64,000 nt of DNA from CAYGYG01 sp964354155. GTDB lineage: Bacteria > Hydrothermota > Tepidihabitantia > SM23-42 > CAYGYG01. The stretch covers positions 124,001 to 188,000 of the forward strand of contig CAYGYG010000001.1 of the NCBI GenBank assembly GCA_964354155.1, in the 5' to 3' direction. Made by a program: the position numbers and the translations under genes. Shown here piece by piece: positions 41,137-50,354 of the stretch. The notes under the pieces were generated by a model that saw only the letters and a list, made by a program, of their open reading frames with translations, was not told the origin of the DNA and searched no databases. The stretch's first letter is position 1, and the number at the start of each line of letters is the position of its first letter.

Positions 41137-44100
41137 CTACTTCAAATAGATGATCTTCGCGACTGACGAGCCGCTCGGTTTCTCTATTTTGACAAAATAG
41201 ACGCCATTGGGTAAATCCAAAGGTTGCCACCGGACGCGTCCTTTGCCCTGGGTTTCCGCGCTGAATAGATTATCGACCAGCCGGCCCGAGGCGTCAAAGA
41301 TGTCGATGGTCAGCCTTTCGCGAGTCGGCAGGCTGTAGGTTATGTTGACCGCCTTATAGAACGGACTCGGTGTGATGTTGACGGTGGGCACGTTAGTTAT
41401 CCGGACGTAAGTCTCCTCTTCGATGCCGATATTCCGATCCCACCAGGATTGGGCACTATCCGAATTGATCAGCGCCAGGGTCGTATCATTGCCGCCGACC
41501 ACGGCGTAGGCAACGCGGACCTTGCCGCCGACCGGCAGGTTAAACGGCCCGGCCGACGCGCAGATCGACCAATTGAACGCGCGGTCGCTGAAGCGCATTC
41601 TGATCAACCCGGAAAGGAAGCTGTCTTTCGCCGCTTCGGTCATCATCGTGGCGGGCAGCACGTAACGCGCGTGGTCAATCGCCGACAGATTCCGTGCGGC
41701 TCGGGGTTGGAGCACCCGAATGCCGCAGACCGGGTACATCGTGGTTGACCGCCTCATGTAGATGAACCTTCGTACGCTGTCCGACCTCACGATATTGCTG
41801 GTCACGTTATTGTAGACGTCGAAGTCAAACATCATGCCGGAGGAGAGGTTATTGATCGGATTCGTGCCGCGGTTGTAGTAGTCGAAGCAGACGATGACCC
41901 AGTCGTCATAACCCGGCTGGGACAGCGACAGACTCCACTGCTTGACTTCCAGGCCTTTGGGCGAAGCATGGTTGGCATCGTTGTACACCGCTTCATACTC
42001 TTCTTGCGCGGCCCGGGGCGGCAACACAGGCCGGAGCGAATCAACCACGCGGAAATCCTGGTTGATGGTGGTGTAGGGACGGCCGTAGAACCGGTCGACG
42101 ACGTAATTGGCGTCAGTTCCGGCGAGCATGCTGGCGTACTGCAGGTTGCCATAAGATGATAGCTTCGAATACTTGAAACCAGAACCCTCACCATAAGGAT
42201 AGGTTACGCCGAAACTGCCATTGGTCGTTACCGTGAAGGCCGGGAGACAGGTGTCATGGTCAGCCCAGGCGAGTCGGGCGTCAGGCGGTACTCCGACGGT
42301 GAGTCTCAGGAAAGGTTCCCAGCCGCCCTCAGAAGCGGTCGCATTGACGAGGAACTCAATCCCGGTTCCCTGTGGGGTGGACGGAGACACGGTGAACCGA
42401 TAGGTGTCACCGCGGCTCGTATCGCCGGCCGCGACATTGCCGTAAACGGAAGTCGAGTCGACGAAGCTGATGAAGCCGGAGCTGTTGCGCAGGCGGCCCT
42501 GGAGGTTCGTCGCGCCCGCGTTACCAGCATTCTTAAGCGTCATGTAGAAGTTGACAGTTTCGCCCGGATCAAGACGCCCGTTGTTGTTGCCGCCGGAATC
42601 GTCGATGCGGTGTGACTGGTAGACGATACAGGGTCTCGGTGATCCCGAGCTCACGGTGCAGGTTCCCTCGTAGGGAATCAGGTCCTTGTACGTAACCGTG
42701 ATGCTCAAGGCTCCGGTTGTAGTCGGGCTGACAAAAAGATCTATCCAGCCCTGACTGTTGGTCCGTCCAACCGCGTATACCTCAGTACCCTTCAGAGCAC
42801 AGACTAGGGCATTGACGACCGGCGTGCCGGAAAGAGTTGTTGTCACCCGGAGCATCTGAGGCGATGCGGGTATCGTGGCAACGTGGGTGACCGTTGGACG
42901 CCGTGGCGCGACACTGTACATGGGCAAATTGGGATCGCCAAACAGCGTGTTTTCGTAGACGCACCATCGGGTGGCCGCCTGGGACATTGCCATGTTCCGG
43001 CAATTGTCCTTTGCCATATCGTGGGCGATGCCGACTTCAAAGGCCGATTTAAGCCAGAAGCATTTGTAGAATTCAAGATCGAGGATCTCCGAAGGTCCCA
43101 GCCCCGGTGGATAGCCAAGTCCGTAGCGGGAGTTGAGCATGTTCGCGACGCAGCCGCCGGTCGGACAGTTGACGAGACTCTCCGCGATGCAATCCTTGGC
43201 ATCGAAACTGCCGACGTCACAGTTGATGGCATTCATGATGTCCAATCGTATCCCGTTGGTCAGCGTGGGTATATGGCTCATGCTGAGCACGCTCAGCGAC
43301 GTGTAGCTGCCGTGCGCCGCGATGTGGCAGAACTGATACCCGCGGTTTATCGAGTCCCGGGTCGCAGTCGAGGCCGGGTCTTTCAGTTTGGCTTTTTTCC
43401 AGGTCGGCGGAAAGTAACTAGCGATTATGTTGTTCGGAAATTCGCCGTGATAAGGCGAGAACAGCATCTGAGAGGGGAGGAGCAGTGACTTCACGTACGC
43501 CGTATCCGGATATTTCTCGAAGGTCGTATCTTTCCTGATGAATGTCGGCAGGTTTGTCGCGTTGTCGATCGGGGCGCGCCCGATGTAGACGTCGTGGAGT
43601 AGATCCACGGTGTCACCCATCTCACCGAAAAGGCTGTTCCGGTTGCCGTCCCACGACCATTGCAGGTCGGCGTAGTACATGTCGGTAGGGATACTCCCGG
43701 TTATCGTGCTTTCTTCGATCACCAGCCTTGTCTTGCGGTCCGGCACAATCATGTCATCACCACCGAGCAGAACGTACTTTAGTCCCTTGGTGCGCCAGTA
43801 GTCGGCGATGAAGTTTCTGATCTTCTCCTGGTTGTCGCGGCCAGCATAGCGCGCATAGATCGAATCAGTCCCCATAACAACGGTGTTGATGCCTTTTTTG
43901 ACCTTCCAGTTCTTGAAGGCGTCCCAGCTCGGAACGAGGGTCCGGCTCGTAATGATGACGTAATCGATCTCCCCGGCATCCAATTCCTTGACCTGAGGCG
44001 CCCAGGATGCTACGGCCTCAGGATTGGCTACCAATCCCTTGACCTCGCGGCCGAACAGCTCCTGCTGACTGGTCGTGAGGGCGACCGGTTCATGCCGGCC

Positions 44101-44619
44101 GGTCTCGTAGTGAACGTTTAACGTAATACGATTGTAGAGAAGGAGATGTTTCTCGGATGGCAAATACTGAACCGGATAGAGCAAGACTCCGGCAATCCGG
44201 TAGCCGGAAAGGCTTCCCGAGGGGATCAGTTTGACGATTTCGGCCGGATAAGGGTTTGATGAACCATAGACCTTCTGATCCGGTTCGACAAAAGGATAGA
44301 CATTCTTCGACGAGAACGGTCTTATCGTCTGAACTGGATGGGGTAGATACTCACCAGGCAGAACCTGACTCTGACTCGAAACGACCTCCACTTTAGTCAC
44401 TTCAGCGGTGGGGGGAATCAAGAAGCACAGACTGACCACGGGCAATAGCGGCTTGCCCTTTTCCCAGGTCGCGCCGTTTCTTTCCAATGTAACAAAGTCG
44501 TAGCCGTCGACCTTGGTAATTGTCAGGTCGCTTGCGGAAAACGAAATACTCTTGGTTACTATGCCGCCCAAGAGCAGGGCGGGCAGGATTACCGCCAGAA
44601 CGAGCGCACGGTGCAGCAT
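41137..44619 (-). CDS. Peptidase C25 (gingipain-like) protease with sorting domain
   Basis: 1160 residues. Signal peptide 1-18; gingipain propeptide-like region about 30-200 (FLIPPTAEVTKVEVVSS, YPVQYLPSEKHLLLYNRITLNVHYE); C25 catalytic domain about 215-600 (YVIITSRTLVPSWDAFKNWKVKKG, LKYVLLGGDD) with catalytic His in HIAAHGSY (about 434) and Cys in NAINCDVG (about 467), both intact. Then Ig/CARDB-like domains (NGRLDPGETVNFYMTLKNAG) and a sorting domain (ITPSPFYKAVNITYSLP, IDIFDASGRLVDNLF, LPNGVYFVKIE). Predicted surface or secreted cysteine protease. AAGGAGG precedes the ATG. It is read toward the DUF362 gene, 46 nt away. Confidence 0.9.
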   Translation of the reverse strand: MLHRALVLAVILPALLLGGIVTKSISFSASDLTITKVDGYDFVTLERNGATWEKGKPLLPVVSLCFLIPPTAEVTKVEVVSSQSQVLPGEYLPHPVQTIRPFSSKNVYPFVEPDQKVYGSSNPYPAEIVKLIPSGSLSGYRIAGVLLYPVQYLPSEKHLLLYNRITLNVHYETGRHEPVALTTSQQELFGREVKGLVANPEAVASWAPQVKELDAGEIDYVIITSRTLVPSWDAFKNWKVKKGINTVVMGTDSIYARYAGRDNQEKIRNFIADYWRTKGLKYVLLGGDDMIVPDRKTRLVIEESTITGSIPTDMYYADLQWSWDGNRNSLFGEMGDTVDLLHDVYIGRAPIDNATNLPTFIRKDTTFEKYPDTAYVKSLLLPSQMLFSPYHGEFPNNIIASYFPPTWKKAKLKDPASTATRDSINRGYQFCHIAAHGSYTSLSVLSMSHIPTLTNGIRLDIMNAINCDVGSFDAKDCIAESLVNCPTGGCVANMLNSRYGLGYPPGLGPSEILDLEFYKCFWLKSAFEVGIAHDMAKDNCRNMAMSQAATRWCVYENTLFGDPNLPMYSVAPRRPTVTHVATIPASPQMLRVTTTLSGTPVVNALVCALKGTEVYAVGRTNSQGWIDLFVSPTTTGALSITVTYKDLIPYEGTCTVSSGSPRPCIVYQSHRIDDSGGNNNGRLDPGETVNFYMTLKNAGNAGATNLQGRLRNSSGFISFVDSTSVYGNVAAGDTSRGDTYRFTVSPSTPQGTGIEFLVNATASEGGWEPFLRLTVGVPPDARLAWADHDTCLPAFTVTTNGSFGVTYPYGEGSGFKYSKLSSYGNLQYASMLAGTDANYVVDRFYGRPYTTINQDFRVVDSLRPVLPPRAAQEEYEAVYNDANHASPKGLEVKQWSLSLSQPGYDDWVIVCFDYYNRGTNPINNLSSGMMFDFDVYNNVTSNIVRSDSVRRFIYMRRSTTMYPVCGIRVLQPRAARNLSAIDHARYVLPATMMTEAAKDSFLSGLIRMRFSDRAFNWSICASAGPFNLPVGGKVRVAYAVVGGNDTTLALINSDSAQSWWDRNIGIEEETYVRITNVPTVNITPSPFYKAVNITYSLPTRERLTIDIFDASGRLVDNLFSAETQGKGRVRWQPLDLPNGVYFVKIEKPSGSSVAKIIYLK

Positions 44620-45027
44620 TTTGCCTCCTTATGAAGAGCGATTTAAAAAAGCTTATTCACATCGGGCGCTTTGTCAAGGAGATTATCAGCTAAGTCCTCT
44701 CCACTTCTTTCTAACACTACTTTTGCATTTTATAAAGAAGATAAAATTTAGGCTGGTGGTCTCATATTCGCCCGATAGTGCTTAGTCTCAAGAAAGCAAA
44801 GGTTGTTAATATTAGCCCAGTAAGTCAGAGGGCGGTCGCCACTCTCAGCCAGCGACCCTTAGGTCGCAGAGTGGCTTAGCTAATGCTCGTGGCTCAGATG
44901 AGCCTCACGGCGCCTAAAATCTATCTTTCTTTATTCTTACAAAAGTCGTGCAGTTCATACGTTGTAGGAAAAGTGGAGAGGAATCAGGATTATCAGAGCG
45001 CAGGGGCGGCGCATCGCTCAAAAAGGA
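44620..45027. other. Intergenic stretch with one strong hairpin, no gene
   Basis: At 44838-44875 a nested stem GCCACTCT / AGAGTGGC encloses GCGACC / GGTCGC. The remaining sequence is AT-rich near the protease start, and it contains no open frame with a ribosome site. The two divergent genes are controlled from here; only the rightward promoter (45028) is clear. Confidence 0.6.
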
Positions 45028-45055
45028 TTGACATTTGAATCACACAAGGTATAAT
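45028..45055 (+). promoter_or_regulatory. Promoter of the 45121 barrel gene
   Basis: Perfect TTGACA (45028-45033), 16 bp, perfect TATAAT (45050-45055). Predicted leader of about 59 nt that ends in GAGAGG. Confidence 0.85.
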
Positions 45056-45120
45056 TCCTTTCGGAATCTGCCGAACCTTACGGGCATTTATGTTAACGGT
45101 CAGAGAAAGAGAGGTTAACG

Positions 45121-45837
45121 ATGAAGCGGTTCGCGACGCTTGCTGCCCTGGCGGTGCTGTCTTTTTCGAGTTCCCTTTCGATGCTCAACATTGAGACCGG
45201 CTATGAGGTGGAGACACCTTCGGCCGAATTGGACATCTGGCACCGTTATGCCGGTGACTTGACTGAAGACCCGAAGAACACGGTGTTTGGCCTGGGGCTT
45301 GGGGCCAATACAGCCTTGGGGATGAAGGTCTTTGTTATGAACTTCGGCATATCTGGTGCTTACGCGATTCGAGCGCACGAGACCAGGGTCGGCGCCGACT
45401 ACTACTTTAGGACACCGTTTCTCAGTAACCGCCTGAACGTCGAATACTTCGGCTATCCGCAGGGGCCGGACCGAATTGACGGCATGTTTGCTGAAATCGT
45501 GATGCAGGCGGAACCGATCAGGGAGCGAGTCTACATGGCGGCTGACGTCGGCTACAACAATGAAACTGAGGACATTGGTTTAGGGTTTGGTCTTTCGGTC
45601 AAAGTCCTTGAAGATATCATGTATTTCAAGAGCGTAAACGTCGTGGCGGAGTACTTTTCTTTGAAGAGCGCAGCCGAGAACTCGTTCGCCGGCGGTGTGG
45701 CTTTGAAGACGCACGGTCATCAATTCATGGTTTGTGTCCAGAACTGTCAGGCGCCCTGGTCCCGGCATCTAATGTACGGGGCCAATGATCGCGCTCTGCG
45801 GCTTGGATTCAACATCAAGCGTACAATCAGGATTTAG
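45121..45837 (+). CDS. Small outer-membrane beta-barrel-like protein
   Basis: 238 residues. Signal peptide 1-20 (MKRFATLAALAVLSFSSSLS), then alternating strands (NTVFGLGLGANTALGMKVFVMNFGISGAYAI; LNVEYFGY; VYMAADVGYNN; DIGLGFGLSVKVL; SFAGGVALKTHGHQFMVCVQN). The pattern fits an 8-10-stranded outer-membrane barrel and resembles uncharacterised DUF5777-like proteins in which the conserved GHxFM-Q-N strand occurs. It may accompany the small membrane protein that follows (11 nt). Confidence 0.72.
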   Translation: MKRFATLAALAVLSFSSSLSMLNIETGYEVETPSAELDIWHRYAGDLTEDPKNTVFGLGLGANTALGMKVFVMNFGISGAYAIRAHETRVGADYYFRTPFLSNRLNVEYFGYPQGPDRIDGMFAEIVMQAEPIRERVYMAADVGYNNETEDIGLGFGLSVKVLEDIMYFKSVNVVAEYFSLKSAAENSFAGGVALKTHGHQFMVCVQNCQAPWSRHLMYGANDRALRLGFNIKRTIRI

Positions 45838-45848
45838 CTCTGAGAACA

Positions 45849-46040
45849 ATGGAAATCTATCGTCTTATAAAACCATTTGGTATCTTGACGTATGCCTTGG
45901 TTCTGTTTGCCGTGATAAGCGGTCTGTTTCTACGCAAGCTGGGGCTCAGGCTGCAGCACCACAAGATCATCGCGCTGGTCGCGCTCATCCTGGCGACGCT
46001 GCACGGCATTTTGGTGCTGATTGTTCTGTTGGGAACGTAG
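45849..46040 (+). CDS. Small two-helix membrane protein, possibly haem-binding
   Basis: 63 residues with two membrane helices (about 12-28 and 40-62). The second helix is flanked by HH (LQHHKII) and has an internal His (LATLHGIL), an arrangement like a cytochrome b half. In such a short chain it would need to dimerise or pair with another subunit. Weak ribosome site (TGAGAAC). It lies between the barrel gene and the PLP enzyme gene on the same strand. Confidence 0.6.
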   Translation: MEIYRLIKPFGILTYALVLFAVISGLFLRKLGLRLQHHKIIALVALILATLHGILVLIVLLGT

Positions 46041-46091
46041 TGCCGGCTCTTTTCAGACCGGGCCTGCGGAGCTTCGCATTCGGAGCGTGAA

Positions 46092-47051
46092 ATGAAGAAA
46101 ATCAGGAAAGTCCATATCGCCAGTCTACCGACGCCAATTGAGGTGATGCGCGACTTCCCGCATCCGGCCACGATTTTCGTGAAGCGGGATGACCTTACCG
46201 GGCTGCTGACCAGCGGCAACAAGGTGCGCAAGCTCGAATACTCGCTGGCCGACGCCCTAAGCTACAAAGCCGACACGGTCATTACGTGCGGGGGCATCCA
46301 ATCGAATCACTGCCGGGCGACGGTCGCCTGTTGCCGCATACTGGGATTGAACCCGGTTATCGTTCTGCGGGGCGAACCGGTGCAACCCTATGACGGCAAC
46401 CTCCTGCTCAATCAGCTGCTGGGGTGTGAAATCAGGTACATCACGCGGCGGGAGTACGATCATGTTGACGATTTGATGGAATCAATGGCCGCGGAGCTCA
46501 TGCGGCAGGGCAAGCATCCTTACATAATTCCCGAAGGTGCTTCGAACGAAGTCGGTCTTCTCGGCTACATCGAGTGCATGGCTGAGATGAAAGAGTTCAT
46601 CAAGCGGGAGCGGATCGAGGCGGTGTATGTCGCCGTAGGATCAGGCGGCACTTATGCGGGCCTGCTGTTGGGCAGAGTCATCCACAAGGTTGATGTTGAT
46701 GTGTTCGGTGTCATCATCTGTGATACCGTCGAATTTTTCACCGAGAAGGTGTGCCGCATCGCTCAAGTCGCAGTTGACCGGTACGGCCTGGGCGCGGGAA
46801 TTGATAAAGACGATGTCACGCTGGTTGACGGCTACATCGGCAAGGGTTACGGGATTCCTTATCGCGCCGAGATTGAGACGATCAAGAAGGTCGCGAAATT
46901 CGGCATCATTCTTGACGTGGTTTACACGGGCAAGGCTTTCCACGGTATGCTGAATCACGCCAAGGCCTACAAGAAGGTTCTATTCATTCATACCGGGGGC
47001 ATATTCAGCCTGTTCCCGTACCGGGAGGAATTCTATGGCCATCGGTCCTAA
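46092..47051 (+). CDS. PLP-dependent D-cysteine desulfhydrase / ACC deaminase family
   Basis: 319 residues, fold-type II. VKRDDLTGLLTSGNKVRKLEY carries the PLP lysine (K44), then TCGGIQSNHCRATV, IPEGASNEVGLLGYIEC and VAVGSGGTYAGLLLG (phosphate loop). The family includes D-cysteine desulfhydrase and ACC deaminase; the sequence alone does not separate them, and desulfhydrase is the more common role in bacteria. GGAG precedes the ATG. Its end overlaps the next gene by 17 nt. Confidence 0.88.
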   Translation: MKKIRKVHIASLPTPIEVMRDFPHPATIFVKRDDLTGLLTSGNKVRKLEYSLADALSYKADTVITCGGIQSNHCRATVACCRILGLNPVIVLRGEPVQPYDGNLLLNQLLGCEIRYITRREYDHVDDLMESMAAELMRQGKHPYIIPEGASNEVGLLGYIECMAEMKEFIKRERIEAVYVAVGSGGTYAGLLLGRVIHKVDVDVFGVIICDTVEFFTEKVCRIAQVAVDRYGLGAGIDKDDVTLVDGYIGKGYGIPYRAEIETIKKVAKFGIILDVVYTGKAFHGMLNHAKAYKKVLFIHTGGIFSLFPYREEFYGHRS

Positions 47052-49680
47052 CACAAGTCGTTTCGGCATGCTGATGGCATCGATCGCGGCGCTCTCACTG
47101 GCCGCGCCGATCACGTTCGACCCGGCGCAGACCCAGCCCTCGCGCTGGGTCGATCCCTACGGCCGGCAGCCGCAGTCTCATGCGCAGTGGGCAGCCGGGG
47201 TCGGGAGGGACGCCCTTGCGTACCTGGTCATTGGTGAGGCGGTCGGGACCGGTAAAGGGGCGAATCAGAATGTCGTCGATATCGTCGTCAATAGCCAGGT
47301 GTATCCTGACGTGGTATCGGAACTGGCCCAGTTCCGCACCGATCTTGTTGCCGCCGGATACGAGGTCCGCATTGATACGATACGCGGCATGTCGGCGCCG
47401 GCGCTGCGAACCCATCTGGCCGGCCTGGCCGGTTTGGTCGGCGCATTGTTTGTCGGCGAGTGTCCGGTCGAATGGTATGAAATCAATGGCTGGGGTGCGT
47501 GGGAAGAGTTTCCGATCGATCTTTACTTTACGGACCTGAACGGGACCTGGGCCGATACCGACCTTGATGGTATTCTTGACTCGCACACCGGCAATGTCGC
47601 GCCCGAGATCTGGTTGGGCCGCCTCTATGCCCGCACCCTGACCTGGGATAGTGAGACGCGGCTCTACAAGAGGTACTTTCAGAAGAATCATCTGTATCGT
47701 ACACACCAACTGACGTTACCGCAACGGGCCCTATCTTATGTTGACGATGACTGGTACGGTTGGGGTTCATGCTCGGTCAACCTGGTGTACCCAATAACCA
47801 CCACGATTGAAGACATGGCGCTGACGACCGCCCAGGGTTATCGTCAGCAGCTTCAACAGGGTTACGAGTGGATTCACCTCTGCTCGCATTCTTCGCCCTG
47901 GGGTCACACCTTCAAGTACCCCGACGTCACAATTCAGTATAAAGGAACGGTCTTCAACTACGAACTCTTCGTGCTTGAGCCCAAGGCTCATTTCTACAAT
48001 CTCTTTGCCTGTTCCGGAACCAGATTCGTCGAAGAGAATTATTCAGCAGGCTGGTACGTATTCCACGATTCGTGCGGTCTCCTTGCCTTAGGCAGTGCAA
48101 AAACCGGGGGTATGCTGACCTTTCAGGATTTCTACACCCCCTTGAGTCAGGGACTGTCAATCGGCAATGCCTTCAAGGCTTGGTTTGTCAGAAACGGCGA
48201 GTCGAGCCGTGCCTGGTTCTACGGACTGAATCTCTTGGGCGACCCAACTTTGAAGCCAAAGGAACAGGGCGGCGACTATGTTGCTCCACCGCCCCAGCAG
48301 TTCCACGGGGCTTTCGCCGAAGTCGTGGCGCCTGATTCTGAGAGCGACGGGATGCCGGCCATAGCAAGTGAGCCGTCCGGCCGCATCTGGGCGGTGTGGG
48401 AAACCGGCCGGTCGATTACGAACGGCCGCTGTGACATCTTCTCAGCCTACCGGACAACGGCTTGGTCAAGCGGTATGCCGGTTGGTTCCTTCATCTATTG
48501 GGACTACAATCCAACGGTCGGGCTGGACAGTCTTGACCGGCCGCTCGCGGTCTGGGCCGGCTGGGAGAATATTGGCGGCAACTACCAATATGACCTGTTC
48601 TGGAGTTACTACACCGGGTCAGCGTGGTCGAACCGGGCGCTGGTCCATCCGCTCGACCCGACATCGGATATGAAGCCATCACTGGCACGTGACCGGAACA
48701 AGCGCCCCTGGATTGCCTGGCAGACCAAACGCGACGTCAATTCCAATATCTATGTCACATACTACTCGGGGTCGGGCTGGAGCACACCGCGCGCCGTGAG
48801 CAACAATCCGGCCGAAGAGGTCGGGCCAAAGATCATCTGCGACAATACGGGTCGGCTCTGGGTGTCTTACAGCCGGCGTAGCGCAGACCGATCCCAGATA
48901 TGGGGAAGCTATTACGACGGCGTGAACTGGATTGAGACCGGTCCGGTTTCGCAGAATCAGGAGCGGGCATACAATCCATCGGCTGCCGTCACCGGCACCG
49001 GAAAGGTCTGGGTGACCTGGCAGTCTTATGATGGCGGCAATGGTGAGATCTTCGGCAGCTACTACACCGGCACCGGCTGGTCAGCCCCGATCAACATCTC
49101 CAACCATGTGCTCAACGATATGAGTCCGAGTATGGCGGCGGATGGTAATGGCCATGCCTGGGTTGTCTGGCACACTAACCGCGACGGCAATTGGAACATC
49201 TACTATGCTACCTGTCAAGACCAGAGCTGGACTGCGCCTCAGGTGCTCGATGCTAATCCGGGGGTCGACATGAACCCTGCGATCGCTTCGGCACCGTCGA
49301 ACAAAATGTGGGTTATCTGGCAGAACTATTCGGCAAACAACTGGGAAATCTATGCTCTGCAAAAGGATGCGGTAGAAATAGAAGAGAAAGAAGCAAGAGA
49401 TAAGATGCTGGAAGCAAGATTCACGATTTGGCCGAATCCTGCAAGGAGCGACGTTAGATGTCAGATTTCCGGTGTCAGTATGAAGAATACAAAAATCAAA
49501 GTCTATAATATCGCCGGAAAGATGGTTAAAGAAATGCCATTATCAGTTGGGGGTGGCAGTGCAGGAGCCCACTCATATCAATTCGTTCTGAATCTCTCAG
49601 ATTTGGCTGCAGGAACCTATTTTATTGGGTTGGAGAGCGGTGCGGGAAATGAAGTCCAAAAACTATCCATAGTCAAGTAA
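47035..49680 (+). CDS. C25-like caspase-fold protease with propeller repeats and sorting domain
   Basis: 881 residues. Signal peptide about 1-24. Peptidase region about 60-410: VNSQVYPDVVSELAQFRTDLVAAGYEV, His in HLCSHSSPWGHTF (about 283) and Cys in NLFACSGTRF (about 325), matching the C25 dyad. Residues about 430-780 hold six or so sialidase-like propeller blades (PAIASEPSGRIWAVWET, PSLARDRNKRPWIAWQT, PSMAADGNGHAWVVWHT). A sorting domain ends it (TIWPNPARSDVRC, IKVYNIAGKMVKEM, LAAGTYFIGLES). The DNA of the last 300 nt is clearly richer in A than the rest. GAGG lies 6 nt before the ATG. Confidence 0.82.
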   Translation: MAIGPNTSRFGMLMASIAALSLAAPITFDPAQTQPSRWVDPYGRQPQSHAQWAAGVGRDALAYLVIGEAVGTGKGANQNVVDIVVNSQVYPDVVSELAQFRTDLVAAGYEVRIDTIRGMSAPALRTHLAGLAGLVGALFVGECPVEWYEINGWGAWEEFPIDLYFTDLNGTWADTDLDGILDSHTGNVAPEIWLGRLYARTLTWDSETRLYKRYFQKNHLYRTHQLTLPQRALSYVDDDWYGWGSCSVNLVYPITTTIEDMALTTAQGYRQQLQQGYEWIHLCSHSSPWGHTFKYPDVTIQYKGTVFNYELFVLEPKAHFYNLFACSGTRFVEENYSAGWYVFHDSCGLLALGSAKTGGMLTFQDFYTPLSQGLSIGNAFKAWFVRNGESSRAWFYGLNLLGDPTLKPKEQGGDYVAPPPQQFHGAFAEVVAPDSESDGMPAIASEPSGRIWAVWETGRSITNGRCDIFSAYRTTAWSSGMPVGSFIYWDYNPTVGLDSLDRPLAVWAGWENIGGNYQYDLFWSYYTGSAWSNRALVHPLDPTSDMKPSLARDRNKRPWIAWQTKRDVNSNIYVTYYSGSGWSTPRAVSNNPAEEVGPKIICDNTGRLWVSYSRRSADRSQIWGSYYDGVNWIETGPVSQNQERAYNPSAAVTGTGKVWVTWQSYDGGNGEIFGSYYTGTGWSAPINISNHVLNDMSPSMAADGNGHAWVVWHTNRDGNWNIYYATCQDQSWTAPQVLDANPGVDMNPAIASAPSNKMWVIWQNYSANNWEIYALQKDAVEIEEKEARDKMLEARFTIWPNPARSDVRCQISGVSMKNTKIKVYNIAGKMVKEMPLSVGGGSAGAHSYQFVLNLSDLAAGTYFIGLESGAGNEVQKLSIVK

Positions 49681-50278
49681 GTCACAGAGATTTCTAACTG
49701 GTCATGAATCGTTAATCATGTCGATGCAATAATTGAGATTACCGGGCTGCAAAGCTTTAGATAGTGAGTTTTTCCGATCGGCTATCAAAGATGCGATTTC
49801 TTCACACCTCCGCATATCAAGACCATCATTTAGACAATTAACTAAATGACAAAATGAGGAATATCCGACAAATAGCCGCAACGCAGAAGCCGGTTGTGCG
49901 ACATTTTGCCGAGGTTTGTGATAGAGACTTGAGAGCAGGTGGAGATCACGAGTTACAGGGGCTCGGCATGCTCTATCCTCATTTTTTCTCTGTTACGCCA
50001 CAGCTAAAATGTCCCCATAACTGCATAGCGATATGTCCCCTTCTTATGTTACTTGAATACATTTATTAGCGTAACCCACCGTAATTATTGTTAAGAGCCT
50101 ACCCCCTTCAGTCATTGCGAGCGAACGCAGTGAGCGTGGCAATCCCCTTTTTTTCTTGAACAAATGAGATTGCTTCGTCCCTATCGGGACTCGCAATGAC
50201 ATATCGTGAGGGGACATCCTCCCTGTGGAATTAAAGGGGACATTTTCTCTGTGCGCCGACACTATCGTCATTTTTCTC
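49681..50278. other. Intergenic stretch with nested inverted-repeat elements, no gene
   Basis: About 600 bp without a supportable gene. The left 300 bp show nothing I can name. The right part is filled by the element at 50006-50246. The 71-codon plus-strand frame at 49854 has no ribosome site and no resemblance to a protein. Confidence 0.7.
50006..50246. repeat. Composite inverted-repeat element (MITE-like) with a second element inside
   Basis: Outer repeats AAAATGTCCCC (50006-50016) / GGGGACATTTT (50236-50246), 11 bp perfect; next pair ATGTCCCC (50033-50040) / GGGGACAT (50210-50217). Inside these lies a 90-bp element with perfect 11-bp ends GTCATTGCGAG (50111-50121) / CTCGCAATGAC (50190-50200). 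A CTCTGT-CGCC-like word flanks both sides. No transposase is encoded. Confidence 0.8.
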
Positions 50279-50307
50279 TTGACTTTTTTTAAGAATATAG
50301 ATATAAT
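50279..50307 (+). promoter_or_regulatory. Promoter of surface protein gene 1 of the array
   Basis: TTGACT (50279-50284), 17 bp, TATAAT (50302-50307). Leader about 41 nt, ending in GAGGAGG. Confidence 0.78.
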
Positions 50308-50354
50308 GCTGAACATCGGGTAAAATTTTCATTTTTTATCTTAGAGGAGGTAAG

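Noticed and set aside
49854..50069. 71-codon plus-strand frame
   Set aside because: Crosses the end of the composite repeat element and lacks a ribosome site.
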